NCBI GenBank assembly: GCA_035048495.1
Contig: CM068547.1
Coordinates: 17,367,913 to 17,431,912, forward strand
Reading direction: 5' to 3'
DNA: 64,000 bases
Source of the DNA: Euptelea pleiosperma
Taxonomy: Eukaryota; Streptophyta; Magnoliopsida; Ranunculales; Eupteleaceae
The first letter of the stretch is position 1, and each line of letters starts with the position of its first letter. The notes under the pieces are model-generated. The model made no database searches. It saw nothing but the letters and a program-made list of their open reading frames with translations, and was not told the DNA's origin. Positions 1 through 10,973 of this stretch are shown piece after piece. A program made the position numbers and the translations under genes.

Positions 1-271
1 GTTTACTTTGGTATTTTATTTTCTTTTATTAATGTTATAGGTAATTCCCCTCCTATAAAAAAAATAGTTTAAAAATCATTTTCCACTATTCTCATCTCTC
101 CACCATTTCCTTGCTTGCTTTCTTTAATGATACTTCTCTAAATCGAGTATAGATTCGACATCCAACATGCCACTGTACAAGTCTGTATTTTTACAGATTT
201 TTAAGTGAACCGGATCATTAAAATGTGTTGAGCCAAGGGTTTTCGTCCAACAACAGGAAAACCTAGTTTCA
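1..271 (+). mobile_element. 3' end of the 5' LTR of the outer Athila-type element
   Basis: The stretch is closely similar to the end of the 3' LTR at 20811-21079 plus 23644-23664, and it ends in ...CCTAGTTTCA followed at once by a primer-binding site. The ORF at 124-402 on the minus strand is chance and not a gene. Confidence 0.85.
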
Positions 272-273
272 AA

Positions 274-287
274 TGGCGCCGCTGCCG
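274..287 (+). other. Primer-binding site (tRNA-Asp-like)
   Basis: TGGCGCCGCTGCC starts two bases after the LTR terminus (CA at 270-271). It resembles the TGGCGCCGTTGCC site, complementary to tRNA-Asp, that is known from Athila/Tat-type gypsy elements. Confidence 0.7.
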
Positions 288-1626
288 CTCGGGTATGTGG
301 GAAATGCAAAGAACACAAGCATTCTTTTGAAGTGCTAAAACTTTTTTTGGGACAACAGTACTCTTTTTTACATTTTTTTATGCCTTGGAAGGCCGAGTGC
401 AACTTGTAACACTTTTGAACTTATTATTATTGATTAGATGTGTGTTCAAGAGTTTAAAACCTTTGATTAAGTGCAAAAAAAAAATACAACCACCTTTTTT
501 TAGGGACAATAGTACTTTTTTACGTATTTTTTTAAGCTTCGAATGGCCGAGTGCAACTTGTAATAACTTAGGATATTTTTTTTGAATATTTACTGCTAGA
601 TCTTGGTCTAGGGTTTGCTAGAAACCCTAGATTAAGTGAAAATATGAAAAAAATTAAAAGTTAAAAAAAATAGGATTTATATTCTCTACACATTTTTTAG
701 ATCACCCAATCGGGGTATTTTAAGTATCTTTGACAGTTTCCAAGTTTAGAAGATTCTAGTTTTAGAGAATTTCTATCTTTAGAGATTCCCTAAAATTGGA
801 AAATCTTGAAAAAGGAGAGAAATTGAAAAATCTTGAAAAAGGAAATAACCCAAATTTAGCAAAATTTCAATCTTAGGAAATTTTCAATTTAATTAAACAG
901 GATTTTGAAATCTAATTTTTTCTTGAAAGGTTTTAAAATAGGAATAATTTGAACATGGTAATTTCTTAATCTTAATTAAGGAATTTCTAAATTTGAATTT
1001 AAACCCTAACTTGGAAATTATTTAAATATCCCGCCTTAATCTATTACATGTTGTTTGAAACCCTAAAGGCGGGTAACCTTCCAATTAAATCCCAGAACCT
1101 AGACCGTGCGATCTAACTTTTCTGCAGCGTACGATCCAAGTGTGGTTAGGGACCGAAAGCTCAAAGACGAGGACTCAGGCCCAAGTCCATTTGGATACCC
1201 CTCACTATCCCACGGAGGTGACCCCGTGGCGTGGCCCACAGGAGGTAAGTCCCTTTCCTCGCCTTGAGTGCGATACTATGTAATTGGGTGAATTGAAGTG
1301 CCGCATGTCTATTTGCTTTCGCATCAAACATTATTCGCACTGCATGGATGGCCCCTAATTAATGAAACCTAACTGAGCAGACCCAACTCCTCTTAAAACT
1401 AGTGGGATTTCATCACCCACCTCATCACTCCAGTTGAGTTTGATCCCCAAGATCCACTAAATTAAAAAGAATCGAGAGCTAGGGCCAAACTAGATCGGTG
1501 TTCTAGGACACCCCTCCACTTAGTCATTTCATCAATCCTAGGTCGAATAAGTCCACAAGCGTGGGTTCCTATTGTTTAACACACCCATAGGTCCCTACTA
1601 CTCAATCATACCGAGCTCGTCAGTGG

Positions 1627-1631
1627 CTTCT
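1627..1631. repeat. Target-site duplication of the minus-strand Athila element (one side)
   Basis: CTTCT here and CTTCC at 14528-14532 flank the element ends (TGAAAT... at 1632 and ...ATATCA ending 14527). Four of five bases match, which is consistent with one later substitution. Confidence 0.7.
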
Positions 1632-4600
1632 TGAAATTAGGGTTTTTTCGCGTCGTTGGTTACGGAAACCCTAAAGTTTAACAATATTTGTAATTTTTCC
1701 GATTTGTTTCACTTAATCTGCAAAAATGCATATTTGCACAGTGGCTCGTGTCGGATATCGTCCACACTCGGGGTTAGGGCAAATAGTTGAACAATTAACA
1801 GAAATCTGCTAAAAACAATGGAAGAGGTGAGAATGGTAGTTTGATCGATTTTAAAACATAATTTAGAGATCAAGGTTATCTGACTAATTTATGCAAAATC
1901 TGACAAATCAAATGACAAAACTTTGAAATAAATTTAACAAACTTTATTAATCACGAATCAAAAATAATTTACGTTAAACACTTTAAATAACTGAAATCAA
2001 ATTTATCCTAGAAAGCAACAATTAGAGAGAGAAAGTGGGCTTTAGAGATGGAAAGTAGAGAGGACTAGAGAGAGAAAGTGGATTAGAAGAGAGAAAGAAG
2101 ATTAGTGAGAGAAGATAGAAGATCACCTTTCAAAAACTTACCAATGGCAAAGGATCACCATGATGGATCGGCAAATAGGCTGGTTGAACATGGCGAGGAG
2201 ATATAGCCACGTGATTGGTTGTAGGTAGTGCACGTGATGCACAATGAGGGGACTGCACTAGCAAGTGGAGGAGCAAGGCTAGTGTTTGACTTCAAAGTTT
2301 GCAGGTTGTAACTCTTGCACTAGTAGCAACCTTGGTGGAGATGATGAAGAGGGGAGAGGATGCTGTCCTTGAGAGGTTGTTGTGGGTCAGAGAGCTTGTG
2401 CGTGATGGAGTTTGAACCACCACTATGGGAGCACAAAGGAATGAGATCTGTCCTGGCTTAATGGAGAGAGGCAGTGCATGTGTGCTCACAGCCTGTAGGC
2501 AACAGCAGCCTCTTGTGCTTGTGGAGGAAGTGGATCAACAGTTGCGGGTGTGCACTTGTAGCAGTGGTTGGAGAAGCAACCGAAGGTGACTGGTGCACCC
2601 AAGAAGATGAGTTGCAGCCAGCAACTATGAAGGAAGACTAATGCTCCAATAATGGTGGTGACTGAGATGTAAATAATTAACGGCACCTGGAGAATCCGAA
2701 AGAAAGTGGAGAACCGTGGGAAAGAAGATGGTGATGATCAGGTGCGTGGAGAAGGGATGATGGAGAGAATGGTTGGGACGAGATTGGACAGCATGGTGGT
2801 GTGATGTGGGGAAAATGGTAGTTGTTGTGGGAAGACGGTTTCTGAGATGGAGAAGGTCACGCTCAGACCTGTAGCAGGTGAGAAGGAAGGCTTCGAGGGT
2901 GCAGTCCTTCCTTGAGAAGAAGAGAGAGGAAGGTATGGTGGTGGCCGAACAGTGGAGAGAAAGTTCAGGTGGTGGTCGCAGGTGAGAGGCAGCAAGAAGA
3001 TGTTAGGAGAGAAGGGGTCAATGGAGAGTTCATTTGACGATCTCAGGCCATGGATGATGGTGAACAGATCTTCAATGGAAGGTCGTTGTTGCCTTGCTGT
3101 GGTGCACAGTAGGGGGTTGTGCGTGGAGAAGAATATCTTCACCGTGAAGGAGGAGGTCTGCAATATGGAGTTGTAGACGTCTAAGACGATGATGGTGGGT
3201 TGATGTGTAGCAGATGGTTGTGCAGGTGGATGGAGATCTGGTTGCTGCAAGTGGCAGCAACGATTTGGAGACAAGATGTTCTCCTTTGTCAAAGGGAAGG
3301 ACTTGGGGAGAGGAAATTGCTGCCCGGAAGATAGTCGGAGTTGCAGACCTGCAACTCCGATAGCAAAGGTAGAATAGAAGAAGAAGAAAGATGGTGAAGG
3401 GAGATGGGTGCTGTTGAGCCCGTGAAGACGCACCTGCAACAGCAAGCCGGAGTTGCAAGTCTGCAACTCCGGTGAGGAGGAAGAAGAAGAAGAAGAAGAA
3501 GGTGCCAAACCAGTAACCGGAGAAGAAGGCGGCTGGCTGGAGAAAAAGAAGAGAAGAAGAGAGGGAAAAAAAGAAGGGGGAAGGGAACCGGCCCAGTTGC
3601 CCGACCTAAAACTTGCTGCAAGAAGGAGGGCAGCAAGTTGGTAGGGAAAGAGAAGGTAGTGTGCAAATTCCGGTGAGCTTCTCGCCGGAATCAATGGCAA
3701 GAGGATGAATACGGTGTTGGTGGGGTGATGCTGCTCGTGGGGAGATACAGATGCTACTCGTGGTGTGCTCATGGACAACCCGTGAAGGAGAAGAGGAGGG
3801 CAGCAACGTTGACGGTGAAGATGGTGGGGATCCAGCCAGAGTTGTAAGTTTGCAACTCCGGTGAAGGTGAAGGTGAAGGTGAAGAACGAGAAGGAGAAGG
3901 AGGAAAGAGAAGGGGAAAGAAGAGAGAGTTTTAGAGGGGGAGGGAACCAAAGAGAGACCCAAGGTTTCTCTCTCTTTTAAAGGGAGTAGTTTGTTGTGGG
4001 AGAGAGAAACCGTAGGAATGAAGTTGGAGATTGATGACTCCCATTGGCTTGAATGTGGGCTTGTGAGAGCCCATGGGTTTATGTTGGCCACTTGCTTTGA
4101 TTGGGTCATGAATCCATAAGCCTTGGGCTATTAAATGGGTAGGTCAAAGGCCATAGAGTTGGGCCAAGGAAATTGCAAGATGTCGGCCAGTGAGCCACAG
4201 GGATAATGGACCGAAGGATTGGGCATGGGTAATGGGCATGGGCATGGGCATGGGCTTAAGGATAAGCGCCTTAATGGGCCAAATGGATATGGGCCTCTTG
4301 CGAGGCCATGGGTTATGGTGAGTTTGGCCGCCAAGGGAGAAAAAATGGTAAATGAGCCCAAAACACCTTGGGCTCTAAGACGGGTTACAAGGCCGTGGGC
4401 TTCCAATTTGCTTGTGGGCTACTTGGCCATGGGGGCTGTTAGATGATGAAACTATGATAATTGGATGAGATGAGGTGGCGGTTTGACTCGGTCCACAATT
4501 GGCGGACCGTAGGATCTGAAAAGATCCAACGGTCAGATGAATGATCTAACGGTCGAATTGAAGATCTAACGATAGAAGAACTATGAGAGATGGAATAAAG

Positions 4601-5354
4601 CTAAAGGAGAGAAGATCTGAGGTTAGATGATGGAGATCGGAGGGTTAGGATGATCGATCTAAGGATCGGATGGTGAGATATAGGCAATTTGATCATAGAG
4701 AAGGGGATCGGATGGTAGATCTGGGGATCTAATGATAGGATGAGATGATCTACTGGTTAGATATTAGAGTCTAGAGAGATAGAGAGAGAATTAAGAGAGA
4801 GGAGAGAGAAAATAATACAAAATAAAGACAAAAGAGCTGGCGGACGGTCATGAACCCTGATCTTCAATGTAATCTTCCGTCGGCTTCACCAATTACGTAA
4901 GCCGTCATTTTATATCAGTTAGTGCCTTTGAATCACTTTGGCCCATCTCTTGGTCTTCAGCTTTGCCTCTCTCTTGATTCTTTATCTGGCTCTATGATCC
5001 TCTGACTTGACCCGTACTTGGCCGGTATCTTCTTATCATAGCTTGTTGACTCCTTAAGCTTTGATATTAGGCTTCAATGGTTGATCATGGGCCTGTAAGT
5101 CTCGAAAATCACCCGATCGGGTTTCCTGCGAGAGAAAAGCGCGTAATGAGACTTAATCAAAATGGCTTCATATCTAGACTATCCGAAATGCGTATATTTC
5201 ATGTAAATAGTCAATTTTCGTCTAAAGATTGCGCTCTACGCATTGGAAGAAACTCTTACGTGGAAAAATCGACGAAAAGACAAGTTTTACGTAGGAGAAT
5301 GCGACATTGCTATAAGGAGAATGGCTTAAAATAAGCAGTTTTGAGCGAATATCA
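1632..5354 (-). mobile_element. 3' LTR of the minus-strand Athila element (3.7 kb)
   Basis: On the minus strand it begins TGATATTCGCTCAAAACTGC (from 5354) and ends ...CCCTAATTTCA (1632). The first 250 bases and last 150 bases match the ends of the other TGATATTCGC LTRs in the window (19248, 21080, 28518, 39611). It contains three GGAGTTGCAG/CTGCAACTCC inverted repeats (3335-3360, 3447-3472, 3836-3861), a CATGGG-rich tract (about 4222-4258) and a GATC-dense segment (about 4500-4750). The long ORFs inside it (for example 2738-3778 minus) are purine/pyrimidine-biased open frames in LTR sequence, not genes. Confidence 0.9.
3335..3861. repeat. Three GGAGTTGCAG / CTGCAACTCC inverted repeats in the LTR
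   Basis: At 3335-3360 the arms TCGGAGTTGCAG and CTGCAACTCCGA are exact with a 2-base spacer. At 3447-3472 the arms CCGGAGTTGCA and TGCAACTCCGG are exact with a 4-base spacer. At 3836-3861 the repeat is degenerate. A GAA/GAG-rich tract follows the second and third. The same signal recurs in other LTRs (see 12993, 22239, 29950, 30278, 40820, 41159). Confidence 0.9.
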
Positions 5355-5366
5355 CAACCCCCAACT
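5355..5366 (-). other. Polypurine tract before the 3' LTR
   Basis: On the minus strand AGTTGGGGGTTG runs directly into the LTR start TGATATT. The + strand relative has GGTTGGGGATTT at 19236-19247 in the same place. Confidence 0.7.
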
Positions 5367-7319
5367 AGCATATTGACAATCCTTGGCAATTATTGCAAAA
5401 TAAGTGAGCTAAAAAGGTCTTGGCAGAACATGCTAGAAAACTTATTTGCATTACTCAGAAAAATTTCGTTTTGTCCGATTATTTCAAGGATGCAAGAAAT
5501 CATTCACAAATTAGAACTAATCAGCAAAATGCAACACTTCTACAAATGGACCTTCAAACAAAAGATTACTCAGACTTAGTGTGTGTGTGTGTTCAACATC
5601 ATCCTTATCTGGCAGTAGAGATATTTGGATCTCCTTAGAGACTCTATGCCTCGACCTCAATCCTCACTTGTAATCCACTCAGAAGTGAATCACTCATAAA
5701 TGGTTTTATACTTTTTTTTCAAACTATATGTGAGGAGATTAATATAAAAACAAGCAAACGTCTCACATATATAGTTCTTGAATGGAGGGTATAAGAAGAT
5801 TTAAGAAAATCTCATGATTGGAATGTCATATCACTTAAGAACATCGGATCAAACTCTATAATTTCTCTTTTCTCCATTCTCCACACTTGATGATGGTACA
5901 AATCTAGAATCAAATAGGACTTGCATAGGTTGTATTAAGGCTTAGGATAGGTTCAAAAAAGAAGGATATTCTGGTATTTCAAAAATTCTGAGAGGGTATC
6001 TCATTATTCATTGCAACTTTTCCCAGGAGTAATATTTTCTTGATTTTTTTTTCTTCTTTTCTTTTTCCAATTTTTGTCTTTTGGATATTCTTCAACCTTT
6101 CCTTCTTTCTTTCTGATCATGTTTCTTTTCAACTCGAACCATTTGTTTTTTTCTTTTTCTTTTCCTTTCTTGGTTTCTATCTTTTCATGGTGTAATCATA
6201 CCAAATACTCTTTGATCCCTCTCAGAAGTAGGTTATCGTATTTAACTCTTTTTGGGATTGGGTTTTTGGTTGATGGGTTAACAAGAAAAGTTTTTCATCA
6301 ACAGGCTCAAAAATGGTTTCTAACGGTATAGATGTTAGGGAAGCTAAAAAGTTTGATTGGTTAGAAAGATGGCCTATATCATTTTTCAGGGTTTGTACTT
6401 TCATCTTAGATGTCTCGAATGGATATAGAGAAGGTTCTTTATGTAATAATCTGAATTTGATGTCGTTCTGAGTTCCATGACCAAAGCAAAGGTTAATGAG
6501 ACCACTCAATGAAAATATTTGGAGACTAGAAGAATTGTGAGTCATCTTGTGACTCAGAATAATTTAATAACCCTCAGAAATAATGAAAAGCTCAAAAGCT
6601 CACTGGGTTAGGTCTCCACAATTGTTCTTCTTGGATCTCTGGATAATCTAAACTTCGGATAATTCTGACATTGATATGTGAACATTTTTGCTAAATCTGA
6701 GTTTTCAAAGATTTTTCAATCCACTGTAGTAATGTTTGTTTTCAAACTGAATGAAGAGCTAATAAGTGATTTTTCAAAACAGACATCCTTTTCAATAAAT
6801 AGACTTTCGGAAAAGTTTGTACTCATCATTATAAAGGATTTGAAAAGCATTTCGAAAGTACTCATAAAACTTTGTAAAACATAGGTTATCACCCCAAAAA
6901 TACATCTTTTTTCTCAATTTTTTTTTTAAATGAAGACATGAATTTTGATAAATCCCCACCCCCAACTGAAATACAGCACCGTCCTCAGTGCTCAAACCGT
7001 GACAAAAATGTATGAAAACTCTGAATGTGATGCATGTTAGAGGAAGAGTTATACCAGTATGGCTGAGATTTGGTGATACCTGATGGTAGTGAGAGGAATT
7101 GTACCTGCATAGCCATAATAATATATGAAATATAAGAATTATGCATGAGACTCAATGACTTCTAGGAATACCGGAAATGCCTTTTCGAAAGCGCTAAGTT
7201 GTATGTCTTCAGCTAGACACAACGGGGGTGAAATTCACTCCCAACTAGGTTGGAGCTCAGAGAGACTGACAGAAACATCAGTCTTCATATATCGGATCAA
7301 TAAGATCTATCTCAAAAGT
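5367..7319 (-). other. 3' internal region of the minus-strand Athila element, downstream of integrase
   Basis: About 1.95 kb between the integrase stop and the LTR. It aligns along its length with 17280-19235 of the outer element in opposite orientation; shared stretches include the region around 7170-7210 against 17290-17340. Apart from the small ORF at 6222-6545 it shows no coding signal. The full-length env-like ORF known from some Athila elements is not visible. Confidence 0.65.
6222..6545 (-). CDS. Small conserved ORF between integrase and 3' LTR (107 aa, unknown function)
   Basis: This 107-residue frame starts MTHNSS and carries a distinctive block, residues about 68-95, that includes SIPLETIFEPVDEKLFLL. 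The outer Athila copy has a matching frame that begins at 17988 (also M-T) and, past a 41-bp tandem duplication, carries STPLETLFEPYDENFFLL to 18325. The start contexts also match: both are preceded by TCTGAGTCACAAG. The distance from the start codon to the 3' LTR is nearly the same in both copies (about 1.2 kb). I recognise no domain, signal peptide or membrane segment. It could be a remnant of the env-like region, a real small accessory protein, or conservation at the DNA level only. Confidence 0.4.
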   Translation of the reverse strand: MTHNSSSLQIFSLSGLINLCFGHGTQNDIKFRLLHKEPSLYPFETSKMKVQTLKNDIGHLSNQSNFLASLTSIPLETIFEPVDEKLFLLTHQPKTQSQKELNTITYF

Positions 7320-8690
7320 TTAAATAGATGACACGTCTAATTCTTTAAAAGGTTTTAGACGTTGTCCATTGATATGGAAGGTTGAATTATCCTTTGGATC
7401 CTCAACAGTTATAGCCCCATAGGGCTTGACTTCAATAACAACAAATGGGCCTGACCATTGGGATTTTAATTTTCTAGGGAAGATGTGAAGTCTAGAATTA
7501 TAAAGTAAGACCTTCTGTCCCGGGTGGAAATCCTTCGTGAGGATGTTCTTGTCATGTATCCATTTCATTTTATCTTTATACTTTTTTGACAAGGCATATG
7601 AATCATTCCTCAACTCATCCAATTCATTGAGTTGTAAATTCCTTTCCTCTCCTGCTGCATCTAAGTCAAAATTTAGTTTTTTGATCGCCCATAGGGCGCG
7701 ATGCTCAATCTCAACAGGGAGATGGCAAGGTTTACCATATACCAACCGATATGGAGACATATTTAAGGGAGTTTTATAAGCTGTTCGGTAAGCCCATAGA
7801 GCATCTGAGAGGCGTGTAGACCAATCTTTACGAGTTGTATTGACTGTCTTCTCCAGTATCAGCTTGATTTGCCGATTGGAGACCTCGACCTGACCGTTGG
7901 TCTATGGATGGTAAGCAAGGGCAACCTCATGAGTTACACCGTACATTTTTATTAACTTTTCAAAAACTCTATTGCAGAAATGGCTACCCCCATCACTTAT
8001 AATGACTTTGGGGGCTCCGAATCTTGTGAAGATGTACTCCCTCAAAAATCTCACCACAACTTGATGGTCATTGGTTCTTGTAGGAATTGCCTCAATCCAC
8101 TTAGAAACATAGTCCACAGCTAGGAGGATGAATTAGAAATCATTGGATGTAGGAAAGGGCCCCATGAAATCAATACCCCACATATCGAATATCTCATCAA
8201 CTTGAATAGGGTTCAAGGGCATCATATTTCTCTACGAAATTCTTCCAAGGTTTTGACAATTAGGGCAGGCCTTGCAGTAGATATGTGTTTCTCGAAATAG
8301 AGAAGGCCAGTAGAATCCACATTGTAGGATTTTCTCAGCCGTCTTTTTGGAACTGAAGTGACCACCACATGGTTGGTCATGACAAGAGGACAAGATGTTT
8401 AATTGCTGAGATCAAGGACACAGAGATGAATAATTTGGTCAGGACAGTATTTATATAGATAAGACTCGTCCCAAGAGTAATACTTAACTCTTGCTAGGAA
8501 TTGATTTTTGTCATGTTTTGACCAATGAGATGGTATTTCCTCGGTTACTAAGTAATTGACAATGTCAGCATACCATGGGGTGACTAAGATAGCGAATAGT
8601 TGTTCGTTAGAAAAAGTCTCTAGAATGGGCTGAGATTCAAAAGTAGACTCTAAGGTCAACCTTGACAAGTGATCAGCCACAACATTCTCA
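7320..8690 (-). pseudogene. Athila integrase (broken)
   Basis: Minus-strand pieces 8680-8399, 8117-7902 and 7760-7320 together cover the integrase. The first piece begins at the RNase H/integrase join (MADHLSRLTLES). The core shows DYVSKWIEAIPT and then VIISDGGSHFCN, with the second catalytic Asp. The C-terminal piece has MSPYRLVYGKPCHLPVE, followed by the LLYNSRLHIFPRKLKSQWSGPF block that ends most Athila integrases. A TAG at 7902-7904 interrupts the YHP-TNGQ motif just before the third catalytic acidic residue, where CAG is expected. Further stops and shifts lie between 8399 and 8117. It would insert the element's cDNA if intact; it is not. Confidence 0.85.
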
Positions 8691-9998
8691 GTTCCTTTCT
8701 TATCTCTGATCTCTAGATCGAATTCCTATAATAGAAGGATCCATCTTATCAATCTCGGCTTCGTCTCCTTTTTGGACATTAGATATCTCAGAGCCGCATG
8801 ATCCGTATAAACTATGACTTTAGTGGCCAATAAGTATGGTCTGAATTTATCCAGAGCAAAAACTGGCCAATAGTTCTTTTTCAGTAGTGGAGTAGTTTAA
8901 CTGAGCCGAGTTTAAAGTCTTGCTCGCATAGTATATCACATGCGGCATTTTGTTAACTCTTTGGCCCAAAACTGCTCCAAGAGCATAGTCGGATGCATCA
9001 CACATCACCTCAAAAGATATGGTCCAATCAGGAGGTCGGATGATGGGCGCAGAAGTAAGCTCAGATTTAAGACGCTCGAATGCCTTCACACAGTCAGCAT
9101 TGAAGTTAAAAGGGCTATCCTTAGCTAAAAGACTACATAGGGGTCGAGCTATCTGGGAGAAATCCTTAATGAATCTCCTGTAGAATCCTCCATGTCCGAG
9201 AAAAGATCGAATATCACGCACAAATTTAGGAATTGGTAGGGTCGAGATAATATCAATCTTGGCTTTGTTGACCTCAATACCCTTGTCAGAAATGACATGT
9301 CTAAGCACGATTCCTTTCTTTACCATGAAGTGGCATTTTTCCCAATTTAGGATAAGTCGCTTATCCTGACATCTTGTGAGTACCAGACTCAGATGTTGGA
9401 GACAGTCATCGAAAGAGGATCCAAAGACAGAGAAGTCATCCATGAAAACTTCTAAGAACCATTCGACTATGTCCAAAAATATACTCATCATACACCTTTG
9501 AAAAGTCGCAGGTGCATTGCAGAGGCCAAAAGGCATGCGACTGTAGGCAAAAGGGCCAAAGGGACATGTGAACGTGGTCTTCTCATGGTCCTCGGGTGCA
9601 ATGGGAATCTAATTATATCCTGAGTAACCATCTAGGAAGCAATAATAGGAATGACCTGCAAGACATTCCAACATCTGATCAATGAATGGGAGAGGGAAAT
9701 GGTCCTTCCGGGTGTTGGTATTGAGCCGTCTGTAGTTAATACAGACTCTCCATCCTTTCTTTAAGTGCTGGGTCACCATTTCTCCTTGATCATTTTCTAC
9801 AACAGTGAAACCCACCTTCTTAGGTACGACATGGATCGGACTCACCCATTTGCTATCAGAGATCGGGTAAATGATACCCGCATCTAGTAATTTTAGAATT
9901 TCATCCCATACTACTTCTTTTAGGACTGGATTTAACCTCCTCTGGTGCTCTCTAGACGTCTTAGAGTCGTCTTCAAGATAAATGTGATGTTGACACAC
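8680..9998 (-). pseudogene. Athila reverse transcriptase and RNase H (broken)
   Basis: The segment 9998-9609 holds the RT N-terminal part (WVSPIHVVPKK, WRVCINYRRLN, FPLPFIDQMLE). After a TAG at 9609-9611 the frame continues at 9536-8847 with MPFGLCNAPATFQ, the catalytic box FMDDF, SFLGHGGFYRRFIKDFS and the RNase H start FEVMCDASDYALGAVLGQ. The frame is lost near 8850. RNase H continues in another frame ([10 protein letters not shown]), with a TAG at 8726-8728 where Gln is expected, and reaches the junction at 8680. The enzyme copies element RNA into cDNA using a tRNA primer. Both stops fit a C-to-T change at a CAG codon. Confidence 0.9.
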
Positions 9999-10034
9999 AG
10001 AAGGGTCTATCCCACGAATGTCATCAATGGTCCA

Positions 10035-10973
10035 TCATATGGCTGATTTATGCTTCTTTAGCAACATAATCAGTCTTTCTTTTTGGGACGCAGATAGGGC
10101 AGAAGCAATGATGATAGTATAAGTCTCTTCAGGACCAAGATAAGCATAAGATAGTTCAGAGGGTAGAGGCTTAAGCTCGAGTTTCTGATCAGTAGAGCTT
10201 GATTCTTCCTCCTCTACCGAGATAGGGTTGACAGTAGTAGGATCTCTGATCATGGTTAGCAGAGGCTCATACTCAACAATAAGAGGAGGAGTAGAAATCA
10301 ATGTAACTGACTCTTGGATAGTATTATCCTCAGAAATTGCTAACTCCCATTGGAAGTCAGTATCAAAGTGCTCTTGGCACTGTTTCAAGATATCTTCGGT
10401 GGAGTCCTGAATTAGACTCTCAACGGCACACATTTCATCTGTCACATCGCGATCGGCATCCTGTCGCATAAGTCGAAAGATGTTAACCTCAGCCTTTAGG
10501 TTGCCGAAGGCAATTGACATATTCTCATCCCTACACCCGATGTGTGCATTCGCGGTAGCAAGGAATGGTCGGCCTAGAATGACCGGGATCCGATTATCCT
10601 GACACGGTTCTGTGTCGAGAATGATGAAGTCTACAGGGTAGTAAAAGTCAACTACTTTCACTAGGACATCTTCAATAATTTCCCTTAGAATTTTGATGGA
10701 CTGGTCGGCCTGCTTCAGAGTGATTTTTGTTGGCTTCATATCTTTGAGGCCTAACTGTTGGTATACCGAAAACGGTATGAGATTGACACTAGCTCCTAAG
10801 TCCAACAAAGCTGTGCAACTAAAGTTATCACTGATTTCACACTGCACAGTAGGACTTCCCGGATCCTTATGCTTAATTACACTATTGCGTTGGATGAACG
10901 CTATAACTTTTTTCGCCAAAAAGGCATCTTTGGGTACATGCATACGCCATTTGACAGTGCATAATTCTTTCAA
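10035..10973 (-). pseudogene. Athila aspartic protease region
   Basis: An open frame of 312 residues. The retroviral-type active site reads LLDLGASVNLIPFSVYQQLG (residues about 57-76), matching the D-x-G-A-S form used by Athila proteases. Downstream comes FIILDTEPCQDNRIPVILGRPFLAT, whose ILGRPFL block marks the protease C-terminal half, then an acidic linker that leads to the RT start. The frame overlaps the end of the gag frame (10882), so a frameshift or readthrough would be needed for a Gag-Pol product. The relic in the outer element at 16660-16900 aligns with the middle of this frame. Confidence 0.85.

Larger units (their letters stand above)
272..1631 (+). other. Untranslated leader of the outer Athila-type element
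   Basis: AT-rich, with no coding capacity that I can support. A direct repeat of about 60 bp occurs at 349-411 and 501-563; both copies begin GGGACAA and end GCCGAGTGCAACTTGTAA. A good splice-donor match (AGGTAAGT) lies near 1232-1239. The rest (about 600-1630) shows no recognised feature. The leader is interrupted at 1632 by the minus-strand Athila insertion. Confidence 0.6.

Noticed and set aside
2738..3778. Long minus-strand ORF (346 aa) rich in Ser, Pro and Leu
   Set aside because: It lies wholly in the Athila 3' LTR, in strand-biased GAA/GGAG sequence. The pieces shared with 12391-13254 are LTR, with no recognised domain.
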